Part shown: positions 8,508-17,682 of the stretch, in pieces | Position numbering within the stretch: the stretch's first letter is position 1 | Layout of the letters: every line of letters begins with the position of its first letter | The notes under the pieces: model-generated | What the model was told of the DNA's origin: nothing | The model's database searches: none | What the model saw: only the letters and a program-made list of their open reading frames with translations | Position numbers and translations under genes: made by a program | Assembly (NCBI RefSeq): GCF_030264275.1 | Contig: NZ_CP127165.1 | Coordinates: 2,220,001 to 2,284,000 of the forward strand | Source of the DNA: Marivivens sp. LCG002 | GTDB lineage: Bacteria > Pseudomonadota > Alphaproteobacteria > Rhodobacterales > Rhodobacteraceae | Length of the DNA: 64,000 bases | Direction: 5' to 3'

Positions 8508-10046
8508 ATGTCAGACCAGATTCCTGCGATCGAGCTACGCGGCATTTCCAAGTCTTTCGGTCCTGTTCAAGCCAACAAAGACATCTCGATCCGCGTCATG
8601 CCCGGAACGATCCACGGGATCATCGGCGAGAACGGTGCGGGGAAATCCACCCTGATGTCGATCCTCTACGGCTTTTACAAAGCCGATGCGGGCGAAATTT
8701 ACATCAACGGACAAAAGACCAACATCCCCGACAGTCAGGCCGCCATCGCGGCGGGTATCGGGATGGTGTTCCAGCATTTCAAGCTGGTCGAGAATTTTAC
8801 CGTGCTCGAGAATATCATTCTCGGAGCCGAAGACGGGCCCCTTCTTCGTCCGTCTTTAAACAAAGCGCGCTCGGCGCTCAAATCACTTGCCGAAGAATAC
8901 GAGCTTAATGTCGACCCGAATGCGGTGATCGAAGAAATCGGTGTCGGCATGCAGCAGCGTGTCGAAATCCTCAAGGCGCTCTATCGACAGGCCAATATCC
9001 TGATCCTTGACGAACCGACGGGGGTGTTGACCCCTGCCGAGGCGGACCACCTGTTCCGCATTCTCGAGAACCTGCGCCGCGAGGGCAAAACGATCATCCT
9101 GATCACCCACAAACTGCGCGAAATTATGGAAATTACCGACACGGTCTCGGTGATGCGTCGCGGGCAGATGACAGCGACCGTCAAAACCGCCGAGACCTCA
9201 CCCACGGAACTTGCCGAGCTGATGGTCGGCCGCAAGGTGCTTCTCAAAGTCGAGAAAACACCCGCGAAGCCCGGAAAGACCATCCTTGAAGTCCGCAACC
9301 TCGCAGTCACCGATGACAAAGGGATCAAGCGCCTCAAGGGCATCGATCTTGATATCCGCGCGGGCGAGATCCTTGGGATCGCTGGCGTCGCAGGCAACGG
9401 GCAGTCCGAGCTTCTCGAAGTTCTGGGCGGGTATCGCCGCGCTACGGGGTCGGTCAAACTCAACGACCAACCGCTTGAGTTGAACATCGGACCCTCAGGC
9501 GGTCAGAAACGCCGTGCCATAGGGATCGCCCATGTGCCCGAGGATCGACAGCGCGAAGGGCTCATTATGGACTATGCCGCTTGGGAGAATATTGCATTCG
9601 GCTATCATAACGACCCGAGGTTCCAAAAGAATGCCCTTCTGATGGATCACGACACGATGAAGGCCGACACGGCAGCGAAAATGGCGGCTTACGACGTGCG
9701 CCCACCGGATCCCTATCTCGCCGCCAAGAGCTTCTCGGGCGGAAACCAGCAGAAAATCGTGGTGGCGCGGGAGATCGAACAGAACCCTGACTTGCTCCTG
9801 ATCGGACAGCCGACACGGGGCGTCGACATCGGCGCGATCGAGTTCATCCACAAAGAAATCATCGCGCTCCGTGACAAGGGCAAAGCCATCCTTCTCGTTT
9901 CGGTGGAGCTTGATGAAATCATGTCGCTATCGGACCGTATCGCCGTGATGTTCGATGGCCGGATCATGGGCGAGCGTCTTGCATCCGAGACCAACGCTCA
10001 AGAGCTTGGTCTTTTGATGGCGGGTATGAACGGGGAGGCCGCATAA
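8508..10046 (+). CDS. ABC transporter ATPase, duplicated nucleotide-binding domains (nucleoside uptake)
   Basis: 512 residues with two ABC domains, as in the RbsA-like ATPases of BMP/nucleoside importers. Domain 1 has Walker A GENGAGKST (about 40-48), Q-loop VFQHFKLVENF and Walker B ILILDEPTGVLTP. Domain 2 has a degenerate Walker A, GVAGNGQSELL, a signature SFSGGNQQKIVVARE and LIGQPTRGVDIG. A degenerate second Walker A is common in this subfamily. It energises the two permeases encoded next. The stop overlaps the following start by one base (TAATG). Confidence 0.93.
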   Translation: MSDQIPAIELRGISKSFGPVQANKDISIRVMPGTIHGIIGENGAGKSTLMSILYGFYKADAGEIYINGQKTNIPDSQAAIAAGIGMVFQHFKLVENFTVLENIILGAEDGPLLRPSLNKARSALKSLAEEYELNVDPNAVIEEIGVGMQQRVEILKALYRQANILILDEPTGVLTPAEADHLFRILENLRREGKTIILITHKLREIMEITDTVSVMRRGQMTATVKTAETSPTELAELMVGRKVLLKVEKTPAKPGKTILEVRNLAVTDDKGIKRLKGIDLDIRAGEILGIAGVAGNGQSELLEVLGGYRRATGSVKLNDQPLELNIGPSGGQKRRAIGIAHVPEDRQREGLIMDYAAWENIAFGYHNDPRFQKNALLMDHDTMKADTAAKMAAYDVRPPDPYLAAKSFSGGNQQKIVVAREIEQNPDLLLIGQPTRGVDIGAIEFIHKEIIALRDKGKAILLVSVELDEIMSLSDRIAVMFDGRIMGERLASETNAQELGLLMAGMNGEAA

Positions 10047-11149
10047 TGGATCGTATGCCGAAATGGGCGGACATCGTCCTCATTCCCCTGATCTCGCTCT
10101 TGCTTGCCGCGTTTCTCTCTGCGCTTGTGATGCTCGCAATCGGTGAAGACCCGATCAAGGCACTCGGGATCATGATCCAAGGCTCCATCGGATCGTCTTA
10201 TGCATGGGGCTATACGCTCTATTATGCGACCAATTTCATCTTTACAGGTCTTGCGGTCGCCGTGGCTTTTCACGCCCGAATGTTCAACATCGGCGGCGAG
10301 GGTCAGGCGGCCTTGGGCGGCGTGGGTGTCGCGCTTGTTTGTATATATATCCCGTGGCCGCATTGGTCCTTCGCACTCGTCGGGGCAACGGTGATCGCGG
10401 CCCTGTTCGGGGCCGCTTGGGCTGCAATCCCCGCCTTTCTTCAGGCAAAACGCGGAAGCCATATCGTGATCACGACGATCATGTTCAACTTTATCGCAGC
10501 TGCTTTGATCAACTATCTTCTGGTCAAAACGCTCAAGCCCGTCGGGGCGATGGAGCCTGCGACCGCGAAATTTCCCGCGCCGACACATCTTCCGAACCTG
10601 CATGATATCCTCGGCATTTTCGGCATTCCCTTCTCGCGCGGGGCGCCTGCGAATATCGCGCTTCTTCTCGCCTTGCTGGCCTGCTTCCTCGTTTGGGTTC
10701 TGATCTGGCGCACGCGCCTCGGGTATCAGCTTCGCGCCTTCGGCCATTCCGAAAGTGCAGCCCGCTACGCAGGGATCAGCCCGACCAAGATCATTATGGT
10801 TTCGATGCTGATTTCGGGCGCTCTGGCAGGCCTTATGGCGATCAACAACGTCATGGGAGAAGCCGAGCGTCTGGTTCTGAACGCTGTCGAAGGTGCAGGC
10901 TTTATCGGTATCGCCGTGGCCTTGATGGGTCGCAACCATCCCTTCGGGGTGCTTCTCGCCGCGCTTCTATTCGGTGTCCTTTATCAGGGCGGCGCCGAAC
11001 TTGCGCTTGCGACCTCGATCCCGCGCGAGATGATCGTCGTGATCCAGGCTTTGGTGATCCTCTTTACGGGTGCGCTCGACAACATGGTCCGCATGCCTCT
11101 CGAAGTTCTCTTCTCGGCCATGCGCCGCAAACCCGAAGGAGCCAAGTAA
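10046..11149 (+). CDS. ABC transporter permease, nucleoside type (first)
   Basis: 367-residue integral membrane protein with about ten hydrophobic segments, of the BPD_transp_2 family. It contains NIGGEGQAALGG (about residues 85-96) and the cytoplasmic-loop motif LRAFGHSESAARYAGIS, which contacts the ATPase. Together with the downstream permease it forms the heterodimeric channel of a BMP-type purine nucleoside importer. It is joined to both neighbours by one-base TAATG overlaps, so the four proteins are tightly coupled. Confidence 0.92.
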   Translation: MDRMPKWADIVLIPLISLLLAAFLSALVMLAIGEDPIKALGIMIQGSIGSSYAWGYTLYYATNFIFTGLAVAVAFHARMFNIGGEGQAALGGVGVALVCIYIPWPHWSFALVGATVIAALFGAAWAAIPAFLQAKRGSHIVITTIMFNFIAAALINYLLVKTLKPVGAMEPATAKFPAPTHLPNLHDILGIFGIPFSRGAPANIALLLALLACFLVWVLIWRTRLGYQLRAFGHSESAARYAGISPTKIIMVSMLISGALAGLMAINNVMGEAERLVLNAVEGAGFIGIAVALMGRNHPFGVLLAALLFGVLYQGGAELALATSIPREMIVVIQALVILFTGALDNMVRMPLEVLFSAMRRKPEGAK

Positions 11150-12102
11150 TGGATATCTTTGCGCTCTTTGATCTCGCCGTGCTCGACGGAACGGTGCGCC
11201 TTGCCACCCCGCTGCTTCTGGCTTGCCTTGCGGGGCTCTTTTCGGAACGTGCAGGCATTTTCGACATCGGTCTCGAAGGCAAAATGCTTGCAGCCGCGTT
11301 TTTGTCGGGCGCTGTTGCGGCCACCACGGGCAATGCTTGGATCGGCCTTCTGGCGGGCGTAGCGGCTTCGCTCGTCCTGTCGCTCATACACGGACTTGCG
11401 TCGATCACCTTCCGTGGCAACCAACTTATCTCGGGCGTTGCGATCAACTTTTTCGCAGCGGGTCTAACCGTCGTCGTCGCGCAAAGTTGGTTCCAACAGG
11501 GCGGACGCACGCCATCGCTCTCGGAAGGCGGACGGTTCAACCCGATCACATGGTTCGGGGCAGACGGAAACGGGTTCTATTCCGAGGTGATTTCGGGCCA
11601 TTCCATCCTTGTTTACGGGGCGCTGCTTTGCGTTCCACTGACATGGTGGGTGCTTTACCGCACGCGCTATGGACTTCGACTTCGCGCGGTCGGGGAAAAC
11701 CCCGCTTCCGTCGATACCGCAGGCGTGTCGGTCGTCGGGCTGCGCTACTCTGCCGTTATTATCTGCGGCGTCCTCTGCGGGATCGCGGGGGCCTATCTCG
11801 CCACAGCACTTCAGGCAGGATTTGTGAAAGATATGACCGCGGGTCGCGGCTATATCGCCCTTGCCGCGTTGATTTTCGCCAAGTGGCGTCCTTGGTATGC
11901 GCTTGGGGCGACAACGCTCTTCGGCTATCTTCAGGCGCTTTCGCTGCGTCCCGACATTCTTGAGCGCGCCATCGGCGTCAAAGTTCAGGTCCAGTTGCTC
12001 GACGCCCTGCCCTATATCCTCACTGTTGTCATTCTTGCCGGCTTTGTCGGCAAAGCAATCCCGCCGCGCGCGGGTGGAGAACCCTATGTCAAAGAGCGCT
12101 GA
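11149..12102 (+). CDS. ABC transporter permease, nucleoside type (second)
   Basis: 317-residue membrane protein, the shorter partner permease. Its N-terminus has TPLLLACLAGLFSERAGIFDIGLEG (key part ERAGIFDIGLEG), typical of this subunit. The ATPase-contact loop reads LRAVGENPASVDTAGVS. The start ATG overlaps the stop of the preceding permease (TAATG). I placed it there because the conserved N-terminus begins immediately after. The 3' end overlaps the phosphorylase gene by 17 bp. Confidence 0.92.
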   Translation: MDIFALFDLAVLDGTVRLATPLLLACLAGLFSERAGIFDIGLEGKMLAAAFLSGAVAATTGNAWIGLLAGVAASLVLSLIHGLASITFRGNQLISGVAINFFAAGLTVVVAQSWFQQGGRTPSLSEGGRFNPITWFGADGNGFYSEVISGHSILVYGALLCVPLTWWVLYRTRYGLRLRAVGENPASVDTAGVSVVGLRYSAVIICGVLCGIAGAYLATALQAGFVKDMTAGRGYIALAALIFAKWRPWYALGATTLFGYLQALSLRPDILERAIGVKVQVQLLDALPYILTVVILAGFVGKAIPPRAGGEPYVKER

Positions 12103-12889
12103 TCTTGCCTCCATCATCCGTGACATCGCAGGGGATGAGCCTGTTCGTATCGGGCTGATCCTTGGCTCGGGCCTCGGTCATCTTGCGGGTGCCGTCGAAG
12201 GTGTCGCGATCCCTTATTCCGAACTTCCCGGTTTTCCGCATGCGGGCGTATCGGGTCACAACCCCAACCTCGTCATCGGCAACCTCGAGGGAGTGCGTGT
12301 CGCGGTCTTCGGCGGGCGCGCCCACTACTACGAAAGCGGCAATCCCGCGGCTATGCGTCTTCCTTTGGAAACGCTGTGCGAGCTTGGCGCGGATACGGTT
12401 ATTGCCACCAACGCCGCAGGATCTTTGCGCGCCGACATGCCGACGGGCTCGATCATGTGCCTTACGGATCACATCAACTTTTCAGGGCTCAACCCGCTGA
12501 TCGGCGAGCAGACCGACAAACGCTTTGTTCCGATGATGGATGCCTATGAACCCGAACTCCGCACCGCGCTGACCTCGGCGGCCAAAGGCGAAAAGATCGA
12601 AATGTTCGAGGGGATTTACGCGTGGTATTCGGGCCCCTCGTTCGAAACCCCCGCCGAAATCCGCGCCATCCGAACGCTGGGTGCCGACGCCGTCGGCATG
12701 TCCACCGTGCCCGAGGTAATCCTTGCAAGGTTCCTTGGTCTGCGCGCGGCCGCCATCTCGACCATCACGAATATGGCCGCAGGGATGAGCGACGAGAAGA
12801 TCAGCCACGAGCACACAAAGGCGATGGCCCCGCTGGGTGCGGCCAAACTCGAAGTCGTTCTGAGAAGGTTCCTCCGCGATCTCAAGTAA
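12086..12889 (+). CDS. Purine-nucleoside phosphorylase
   Basis: 267-residue trimeric-type purine-nucleoside phosphorylase (PNP/MTAP family), splitting purine nucleosides with phosphate into base and ribose-1-phosphate. Motifs seen are the phosphate loop LILGSGLGHLAG (about residues 25-36), FPHAGVSGHNPNL, GRAHYYE, TNAAGSL and the base-site region YSGPSFETPAEIRA, then GADAVGMSTVPE. The start lies inside the end of the second permease gene (17-bp overlap), so it belongs to the uptake operon. It would act on the imported nucleosides. The MTA-phosphorylase alternative is less likely given the GADAVGMST motif and the context. Confidence 0.92.
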   Translation: MSKSADLASIIRDIAGDEPVRIGLILGSGLGHLAGAVEGVAIPYSELPGFPHAGVSGHNPNLVIGNLEGVRVAVFGGRAHYYESGNPAAMRLPLETLCELGADTVIATNAAGSLRADMPTGSIMCLTDHINFSGLNPLIGEQTDKRFVPMMDAYEPELRTALTSAAKGEKIEMFEGIYAWYSGPSFETPAEIRAIRTLGADAVGMSTVPEVILARFLGLRAAAISTITNMAAGMSDEKISHEHTKAMAPLGAAKLEVVLRRFLRDLK

Positions 12890-12960
12890 ATCAGGGGTTT
12901 GACACTCCAGTCAGAACGGTGTTTTTTGGGGTCTACGCGGCCCCATTGCCGGATTCCGGA

Positions 12961-13869
12961 ATGCAAATTTATCTCCCCATCGCCGAAGTTTCGGTGAACA
13001 TCTTCCTCATCCTCGGCCTCGGAGGCGTGGTCGGGATATTGTCGGGAATGTTCGGGGTCGGCGGCGGATTTCTGATCACGCCGCTTTTGTTTTTCGTCGG
13101 CATCCCACCCGCCGTTGCCGTTGCGACCTCGGCCAACCAGATTGTCGCTTCGTCCGTCTCGGGGCTGATCACCCAGATCAAAAGGCGCGGCGTCGATTTC
13201 GTGATGGGAAGCGTTCTGCTTGTCGGGGGATTGATCGGCTCGACCATCGGGGTCCAGATATTCAACCTGCTCAAAGAACTCGGGCAAGTCGATCTTCTGG
13301 TAAACCTGTGCTACGTCGTGTTCCTTGGCGTTATCGGCGGCATGATGTTCATCGAGAGCTTGAACGCTTTGCTTCGCTCCAAGAATTCTCCGCCAAAGCG
13401 GCGCAAGCACAACTGGGTCCACAACCTGCCCTTCAAGATGAAGTTCCGTATCTCGGGTCTGTATATTTCCGTCATTCCCCCTTTGATGGTCGGGCTGCTT
13501 GTCGGCCTTCTTGCGGCGATCATGGGCGTCGGCGGCGGGTTCATCATGGTGCCTGCGATGATCTATCTTTTGGGGATGCCGACCAAGGTCGTGATCGGCA
13601 CTTCGCTGTTCCAGATCATTTTCGTCGCAGCCTATACAACCATGATGCATGCCATCACCAACCAGACGGTTGACCTCGTGCTTGCGCTCTTGCTCCTGAT
13701 CGGCGGCGTGATCGGGGCACAATTCGGCACGCGCATCGGAATGAAACTCAAGGCAGAGCAGCTTCGTATCCTTTTGGCGGGCTTGGTTCTTCTTGTGGCG
13801 TTGAAGCTGGGTGTCGATCTCTTGCTCGAACCAAGCGAGCTTTATTCCATCGCGGGTATCGGCGAATGA
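12961..13869 (+). CDS. TSUP (TauE/SafE) family transporter
   Basis: 302-residue membrane protein with two homologous halves. The repeated motif is MFGVGGGFLITPLL (about residues 26-39) and IMGVGGGFIMVPAM (about 190-203), the hallmark of the TauE/SafE family, whose members export sulfite, sulfonates or related organic anions. It is joined by a 4-bp ATGA overlap to a TIGR02186 gene, a pairing I know as recurrent in alphaproteobacteria. Substrate cannot be fixed from sequence. Confidence 0.88.
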   Translation: MQIYLPIAEVSVNIFLILGLGGVVGILSGMFGVGGGFLITPLLFFVGIPPAVAVATSANQIVASSVSGLITQIKRRGVDFVMGSVLLVGGLIGSTIGVQIFNLLKELGQVDLLVNLCYVVFLGVIGGMMFIESLNALLRSKNSPPKRRKHNWVHNLPFKMKFRISGLYISVIPPLMVGLLVGLLAAIMGVGGGFIMVPAMIYLLGMPTKVVIGTSLFQIIFVAAYTTMMHAITNQTVDLVLALLLLIGGVIGAQFGTRIGMKLKAEQLRILLAGLVLLVALKLGVDLLLEPSELYSIAGIGE

Positions 13870-14624
13870 TGGCCCGCGTTCTCGCCTTTGTCTGGTGTGC
13901 GTTGGTCTCTGTGGCGGCCCATGCGGAACAAATCGTCATGGGCATGTCTCAGGACGAAGTGGCGATCACGGCGAGCTTTACCGGTTCGGAAATTCTGATC
14001 TTTGGCGCGGTAAGCCGCGACGCTCCCGCGCCTGAGAGCTCGGAACTCGAAGTGATCATCGCGGTCCAAGGCCCCAATGTCCCTGTCACGATCCGCAAGA
14101 AAGATCGGGTCGCAGGCATTTGGATCAACACGGAATCGGTCGATCTTGATATCGCGCCATCCTTTTACGCCGTCGCGACCTCGGGTCCGATCGCAGATGT
14201 TCTCCTTCCCCTCGAGGACCTCCGACATGCCGTCTCGGTCGGGCGCGTTGTGCGCAGCGCAGGGCAGAATGCCTTTAACACGGATGACTCGGTCGATGCC
14301 TTTGCGCGGATCCAAGCCAAGGATAATCTCTTGCAGATCCTCGAAGGTGCAGTGAGCATCGACGAGGACACGCTCTTTCGCGCGCGCATTTCGCTCCCTG
14401 CCAATATCACCCAAGGGGATTACAAAACGCGGATTTTCCTGACCCGCAACGGCATGGTCGTCGATCAGCTGGATACCGTCATCCCCGTTTACAAGGTCGG
14501 GATCGAGCGCTGGCTCTTTATGCTCGCGCAGGAACAAGCGGCGCTTTATGGCGCCCTGTCCTTGATCATCGCGGCATTGGCGGGCTGGGTGGCGGCGGCC
14601 GTTTTCGGGATGCTGCGCCGCTAG
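13866..14624 (+). CDS. TIGR02186 family membrane-anchored protein
   Basis: 252 residues. A signal peptide covers residues 1-21, ending AAHAEQ. A periplasmic beta-rich region follows (about 22-215), then one C-terminal membrane segment (about 222-246) and a short positive tail, RR. The start EQIVMGMSQDEVAITASFTGSEILIFG (key part SFTGSEILIFGA) is the signature of TIGR02186, a family of unknown function found next to TauE/SafE transporters. It is translationally coupled to the transporter upstream, so it is probably an accessory subunit (inference). Its end overlaps the convergent helicase gene by 4 bp. Confidence 0.85.
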   Translation: MMARVLAFVWCALVSVAAHAEQIVMGMSQDEVAITASFTGSEILIFGAVSRDAPAPESSELEVIIAVQGPNVPVTIRKKDRVAGIWINTESVDLDIAPSFYAVATSGPIADVLLPLEDLRHAVSVGRVVRSAGQNAFNTDDSVDAFARIQAKDNLLQILEGAVSIDEDTLFRARISLPANITQGDYKTRIFLTRNGMVVDQLDTVIPVYKVGIERWLFMLAQEQAALYGALSLIIAALAGWVAAAVFGMLRR

Positions 14625-16150
14625 TCCTCGGTTTCGGAACGAAGCTCGAGCGGAACGCTCGCAACACGCAAGTCATCGACAGCCAGCGGGCCAGAAGGTC
14701 GCCCCAAGCGATTGCGCACAATCCAGCGCAGCTGGTTTTCCGCCCGCGTGATGGCAACATAGGCCAATCGCTTCCAAAGAGGCTGTCCCGCTTCAACCCG
14801 CCCCATTTGAGCGGCGGCATAGATGTCAGGCGCAAAGACCTGAACCGTATCCCATTGGGACCCTTGGGCCTTATGGATCGTCACCGCAGCCCCATGCAGG
14901 AACGTTGCCCCCATGCGTGCGGCAAAGGGAATGAACGGCTCTTCATCACCCTCGTGCTCGATTTTGACGATGCTGGCGGCCGACACTTGCGGGTCCTCTG
15001 CCCCGATCACGTGCAAACGTGAAAAGCCCGGTTTTCGGCCCGGCCCGAGATAAACGACCTGCGCCCCTTTGATCAGCCCCCGCGCCTCGAGATCGAGACG
15101 CTTTTTACGGTGCTTCACAGGCAATTCGATGCCGTCACAAATAAGGGGCTCTCCCTCGAGAAGCTCGTCTTCGGGGGCGCCATACGCATTGCGGAACGCG
15201 TGGATCAAGCGGATGCGGGTCGCGTTGCGCCAAACCAGAACAGGAGAGCGCGCCATAAGATCGGCCTCAACCCGTTGGGCCCAAACCACGCGCTCGTCGC
15301 GCTTTGACGCCTCTTCGACGAGCTTTTCAAAGCGATAGAAATCCACGGTCGGATCGGCCAAAGCATGGGCAAGATCGAGAATGGGGTTATCCGCGTCCTG
15401 ACGGTGGACACGCTGGAGGACGAACCGACGGTTCGACGGCAGGCTTTCAAACACCATCCCACCTGTGCCCTGAACAGGCGGGAGCTGTGCAGGGTCCCCG
15501 AAGAGCACAAGAGTCGGGAAAATCTCCTGCAAATCTTCGAACTGCTTTGCGTCGAGCATCGAACTTTCGTCGATGAACCCGATATCGAGCGGTTCTTCGC
15601 GGCGCTTCCATCCGGTGATGAAATCCGAACCTCGAAGCCCCGCAGCCGCAAGCGCGGCAGGGATCGACGTGTTGATCTGATAGGACGCCCAAGCGCGATC
15701 AAGGGCGACATCGGTGATGCCTTCGATGACGGGACGCTCGCCCTCGCCCGCAAGCCATTCGGCAATGCGCTCGTATTCGGGATCGTAAACGGGCGTGTAA
15801 AGAATGCGGTGGATCGTTGTCGCGGGAACACCGCGATTGCGCAGCACACTCGCGGCTTTGTTCGTTGGTGCAAGGATCGCCAGAGTGCGGCGATCTTTGC
15901 GCTTTTTGCCTTCCCAGTCGCCCGAGACAACGTCGATCCCCGCCTCGACCAAGGCTTTGGTCAGCTCCGAAAGCAGCATCGTCTTGCCCGATCCGGCCTT
16001 GCCTATCACCGCGATCACACTCGATTTGTCGGGCATGGGGGGCATGAGGAGCGAGTCCTCGATATCCACACCCGCAGACCGCAAAAGTGCGGCCACGGCG
16101 TCCCAGGCTTCGGCCTGATCGGATGAGAATGTGAGAGCAGGTGCAGACAT
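14621..16150 (-). CDS. ATP-dependent RecD-like DNA helicase / AAA ATPase
   Basis: 509-residue superfamily 1B helicase-like protein. Walker A is VIGKAGSGKTMLL (about residues 48-60), Walker B/DEAD-like GFIDESSMLD (about 192-201), motif III LFGDPAQLPPVQG, and the C-terminal UvrD/RecD motifs AVTIHKAQGSQWD and YVAITRAENQL. It is compact and lacks the N-terminal regions of exonuclease V RecD, so it is an independent RecD2/TraA-like helicase of the alphaproteobacterial type. Its cellular role is unknown, perhaps repair. Convergent with the TIGR02186 gene. Confidence 0.88.
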   Translation of the reverse strand: MSAPALTFSSDQAEAWDAVAALLRSAGVDIEDSLLMPPMPDKSSVIAVIGKAGSGKTMLLSELTKALVEAGIDVVSGDWEGKKRKDRRTLAILAPTNKAASVLRNRGVPATTIHRILYTPVYDPEYERIAEWLAGEGERPVIEGITDVALDRAWASYQINTSIPAALAAAGLRGSDFITGWKRREEPLDIGFIDESSMLDAKQFEDLQEIFPTLVLFGDPAQLPPVQGTGGMVFESLPSNRRFVLQRVHRQDADNPILDLAHALADPTVDFYRFEKLVEEASKRDERVVWAQRVEADLMARSPVLVWRNATRIRLIHAFRNAYGAPEDELLEGEPLICDGIELPVKHRKKRLDLEARGLIKGAQVVYLGPGRKPGFSRLHVIGAEDPQVSAASIVKIEHEGDEEPFIPFAARMGATFLHGAAVTIHKAQGSQWDTVQVFAPDIYAAAQMGRVEAGQPLWKRLAYVAITRAENQLRWIVRNRLGRPSGPLAVDDLRVASVPLELRSETED

Positions 16151-16191
16151 GGCGCGACCCTATCTTTAGCCGCGCCCGAGGACCAGTGGCG

Positions 16192-16821
16192 TTAGGCAGA
16201 AAGGAGGAGTTCCGCAGCACCAAACGACCTCTGGAACCACTTTTCCGAAAGTGCGAGCGAGACACCCGCGCTTTGGGCAACGCGCAAATGCGCTTGGGGT
16301 GAATAGCTCCATAGTCCGAGCGATATTTTTCCGCGCCCTGTGCCGCTTTCACCGAGGACGACGGGCGAAGAACCGATCATCCGGTAAATGCGGACCATCC
16401 GCGCATCGAACACACCCGCGAATTGGGCAAGCTGGAAGTGTCGCATCAATTCGCCCCCGCCGAGCATGAGCGCGGCCGCAATTCTGCCCTCTGCCTTGGG
16501 TGAAAGACAAAAGCGCGTACATTCCCAAATGCTCGGATCGCAAATCGGGCTTCCGCCGGTCAGGTCGCCGAAATGGTCATTGACCATCGTGCGCCCGACG
16601 GTCGGCAGGAACCGCATTGATCCGCCGTGGGTGCCGTCAGGGTTTTCCCAGATCACATACAGCGGATTGAGGTCGTCATATTCGTCCCGCTCCCAGCCAT
16701 TGGTGTCGAGCGTCACCTCCCAGCCAAGCCGATGTTTGAACTGATCCGCACGGTCAAGAAACATGCTCTCTTCAAGACGCGGAAAACGGGCAAGGTCCGA
16801 TCCATAGATATAGCGTAGCAT
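16192..16821 (-). CDS. luxI: Acyl-homoserine-lactone synthase, LuxI family
   Basis: 209-residue autoinducer synthase making AHL signals from SAM and acyl-ACP. Conserved positions are present: FLDRADQFKHRLGWEV (the R..F..W core, about residues 21-36), the acidic YDDLNPLYVI, GGSMRFLPT and WECTRFCLSP, which carries the family's late E and R. It lies 84 bp behind luxR on the same strand, with GGAG ahead of the ATG. The product chain length cannot be deduced. The symbol is used generically. Confidence 0.93.
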   Translation of the reverse strand: MLRYIYGSDLARFPRLEESMFLDRADQFKHRLGWEVTLDTNGWERDEYDDLNPLYVIWENPDGTHGGSMRFLPTVGRTMVNDHFGDLTGGSPICDPSIWECTRFCLSPKAEGRIAAALMLGGGELMRHFQLAQFAGVFDARMVRIYRMIGSSPVVLGESGTGRGKISLGLWSYSPQAHLRVAQSAGVSLALSEKWFQRSFGAAELLLSA

Positions 16822-16905
16822 TGGGCTCTCCGATAAAGCTGGAATTGCCCAAAGGTGCGGCCCAAAAGTTAATGTCCTAGGAATGCAGCGCGCGCGATCA
16901 AGTCA

Positions 16906-17682
16906 CTATGCAACACCTTGTTTACCCTGAATCTCGTAGCGCCCGGGCCAATTCCCGACCGCGCCATTTGTGGCCCCGCCCGTGATAATGAGCCCTTCGG
17001 CCAGCGCGCGCGCCACCGCGTGCGTGGTGTTGTTGGCGCCGAGTTTGAGACGCGCGGATTCTATATAAGCCCTCAGAGTATGTTCAGAAATTTCCAGCAT
17101 CTCCGCGACTTGCCCACGGCCGTATCCCATTGCGAGAAAGGTCAAAGCATCCGTCTCGCGGGGACTGAGCGGCTTGGCGGCTGTCGGTGTTCTTCCCCGC
17201 TCGATCATGAGCGCGGAGTTATTGAAGTAATGTGCAATTAAAATCAAATTGCGCTGATTTTCCCGTGTGAATTCGTCCCAAGCCAGGTCGTCCCGATGAT
17301 CGCAAACGGTGAAAAGGGCGAACTGGCCGTTCGGTCCACGAATGGGAATCGAATACCCTTGGTTGCCGATCTGAAAACGTGCCGCATCGGTAGCGAGCGC
17401 CTTGGCGGCTTTGGTCGACCAATCCAGTTTTCGCCAGTCAACGGGATGAAACCGCTGGTAACAGCCCAAGACAACGGGATCGATCCGCAGATAGTCCCGT
17501 TCTATATAGGTTTGCACCCAATCTGGGGGATATGTCCCGCAACCATACTGTTCGCCGTTGGCGGATACCCAGTGATAAACCATATGGCCCACGCCGTAAT
17601 AATCGCGCAGCTCTACGATAAGTGTCTGGAGATCTTCAAAAGCCTCAGCTTGCTCCAGCCTCGCTAGAAAGTCGTCTGGCAT
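16906..17682 (-). CDS. luxR: LuxR-family AHL-responsive transcription factor
   Basis: 258 residues from the ATG; a TTG 15 bp further upstream is an alternative. The N-terminal autoinducer-binding domain (about 1-165) includes MVYHWVSANGEQYGCGTYPPDW and YLRIDPVV, with the W, Y and D residues that line AHL pockets. The C-terminal GerE helix-turn-helix (about 180-245) contains LSPRETDALTFLAMGYGRGQ (key residues RE, L, G) and SEHTLRAYIESARLKLG. It presumably controls the adjacent luxI. Its start lies within the end of a small upstream ORF, suggesting coupling. Confidence 0.93.
   Translation of the reverse strand: MPDDFLARLEQAEAFEDLQTLIVELRDYYGVGHMVYHWVSANGEQYGCGTYPPDWVQTYIERDYLRIDPVVLGCYQRFHPVDWRKLDWSTKAAKALATDAARFQIGNQGYSIPIRGPNGQFALFTVCDHRDDLAWDEFTRENQRNLILIAHYFNNSALMIERGRTPTAAKPLSPRETDALTFLAMGYGRGQVAEMLEISEHTLRAYIESARLKLGANNTTHAVARALAEGLIITGGATNGAVGNWPGRYEIQGKQGVA

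Noticed and set aside
10461-10472. GTGATCAC inside the first nucleoside permease gene, and similar ones in the usp, sdhA and pepT genes
   Set aside because: These lie inside coding sequence and lack the TTT flanks of the intergenic sites, so they are probably chance matches in Asp/Val/Ile codons.
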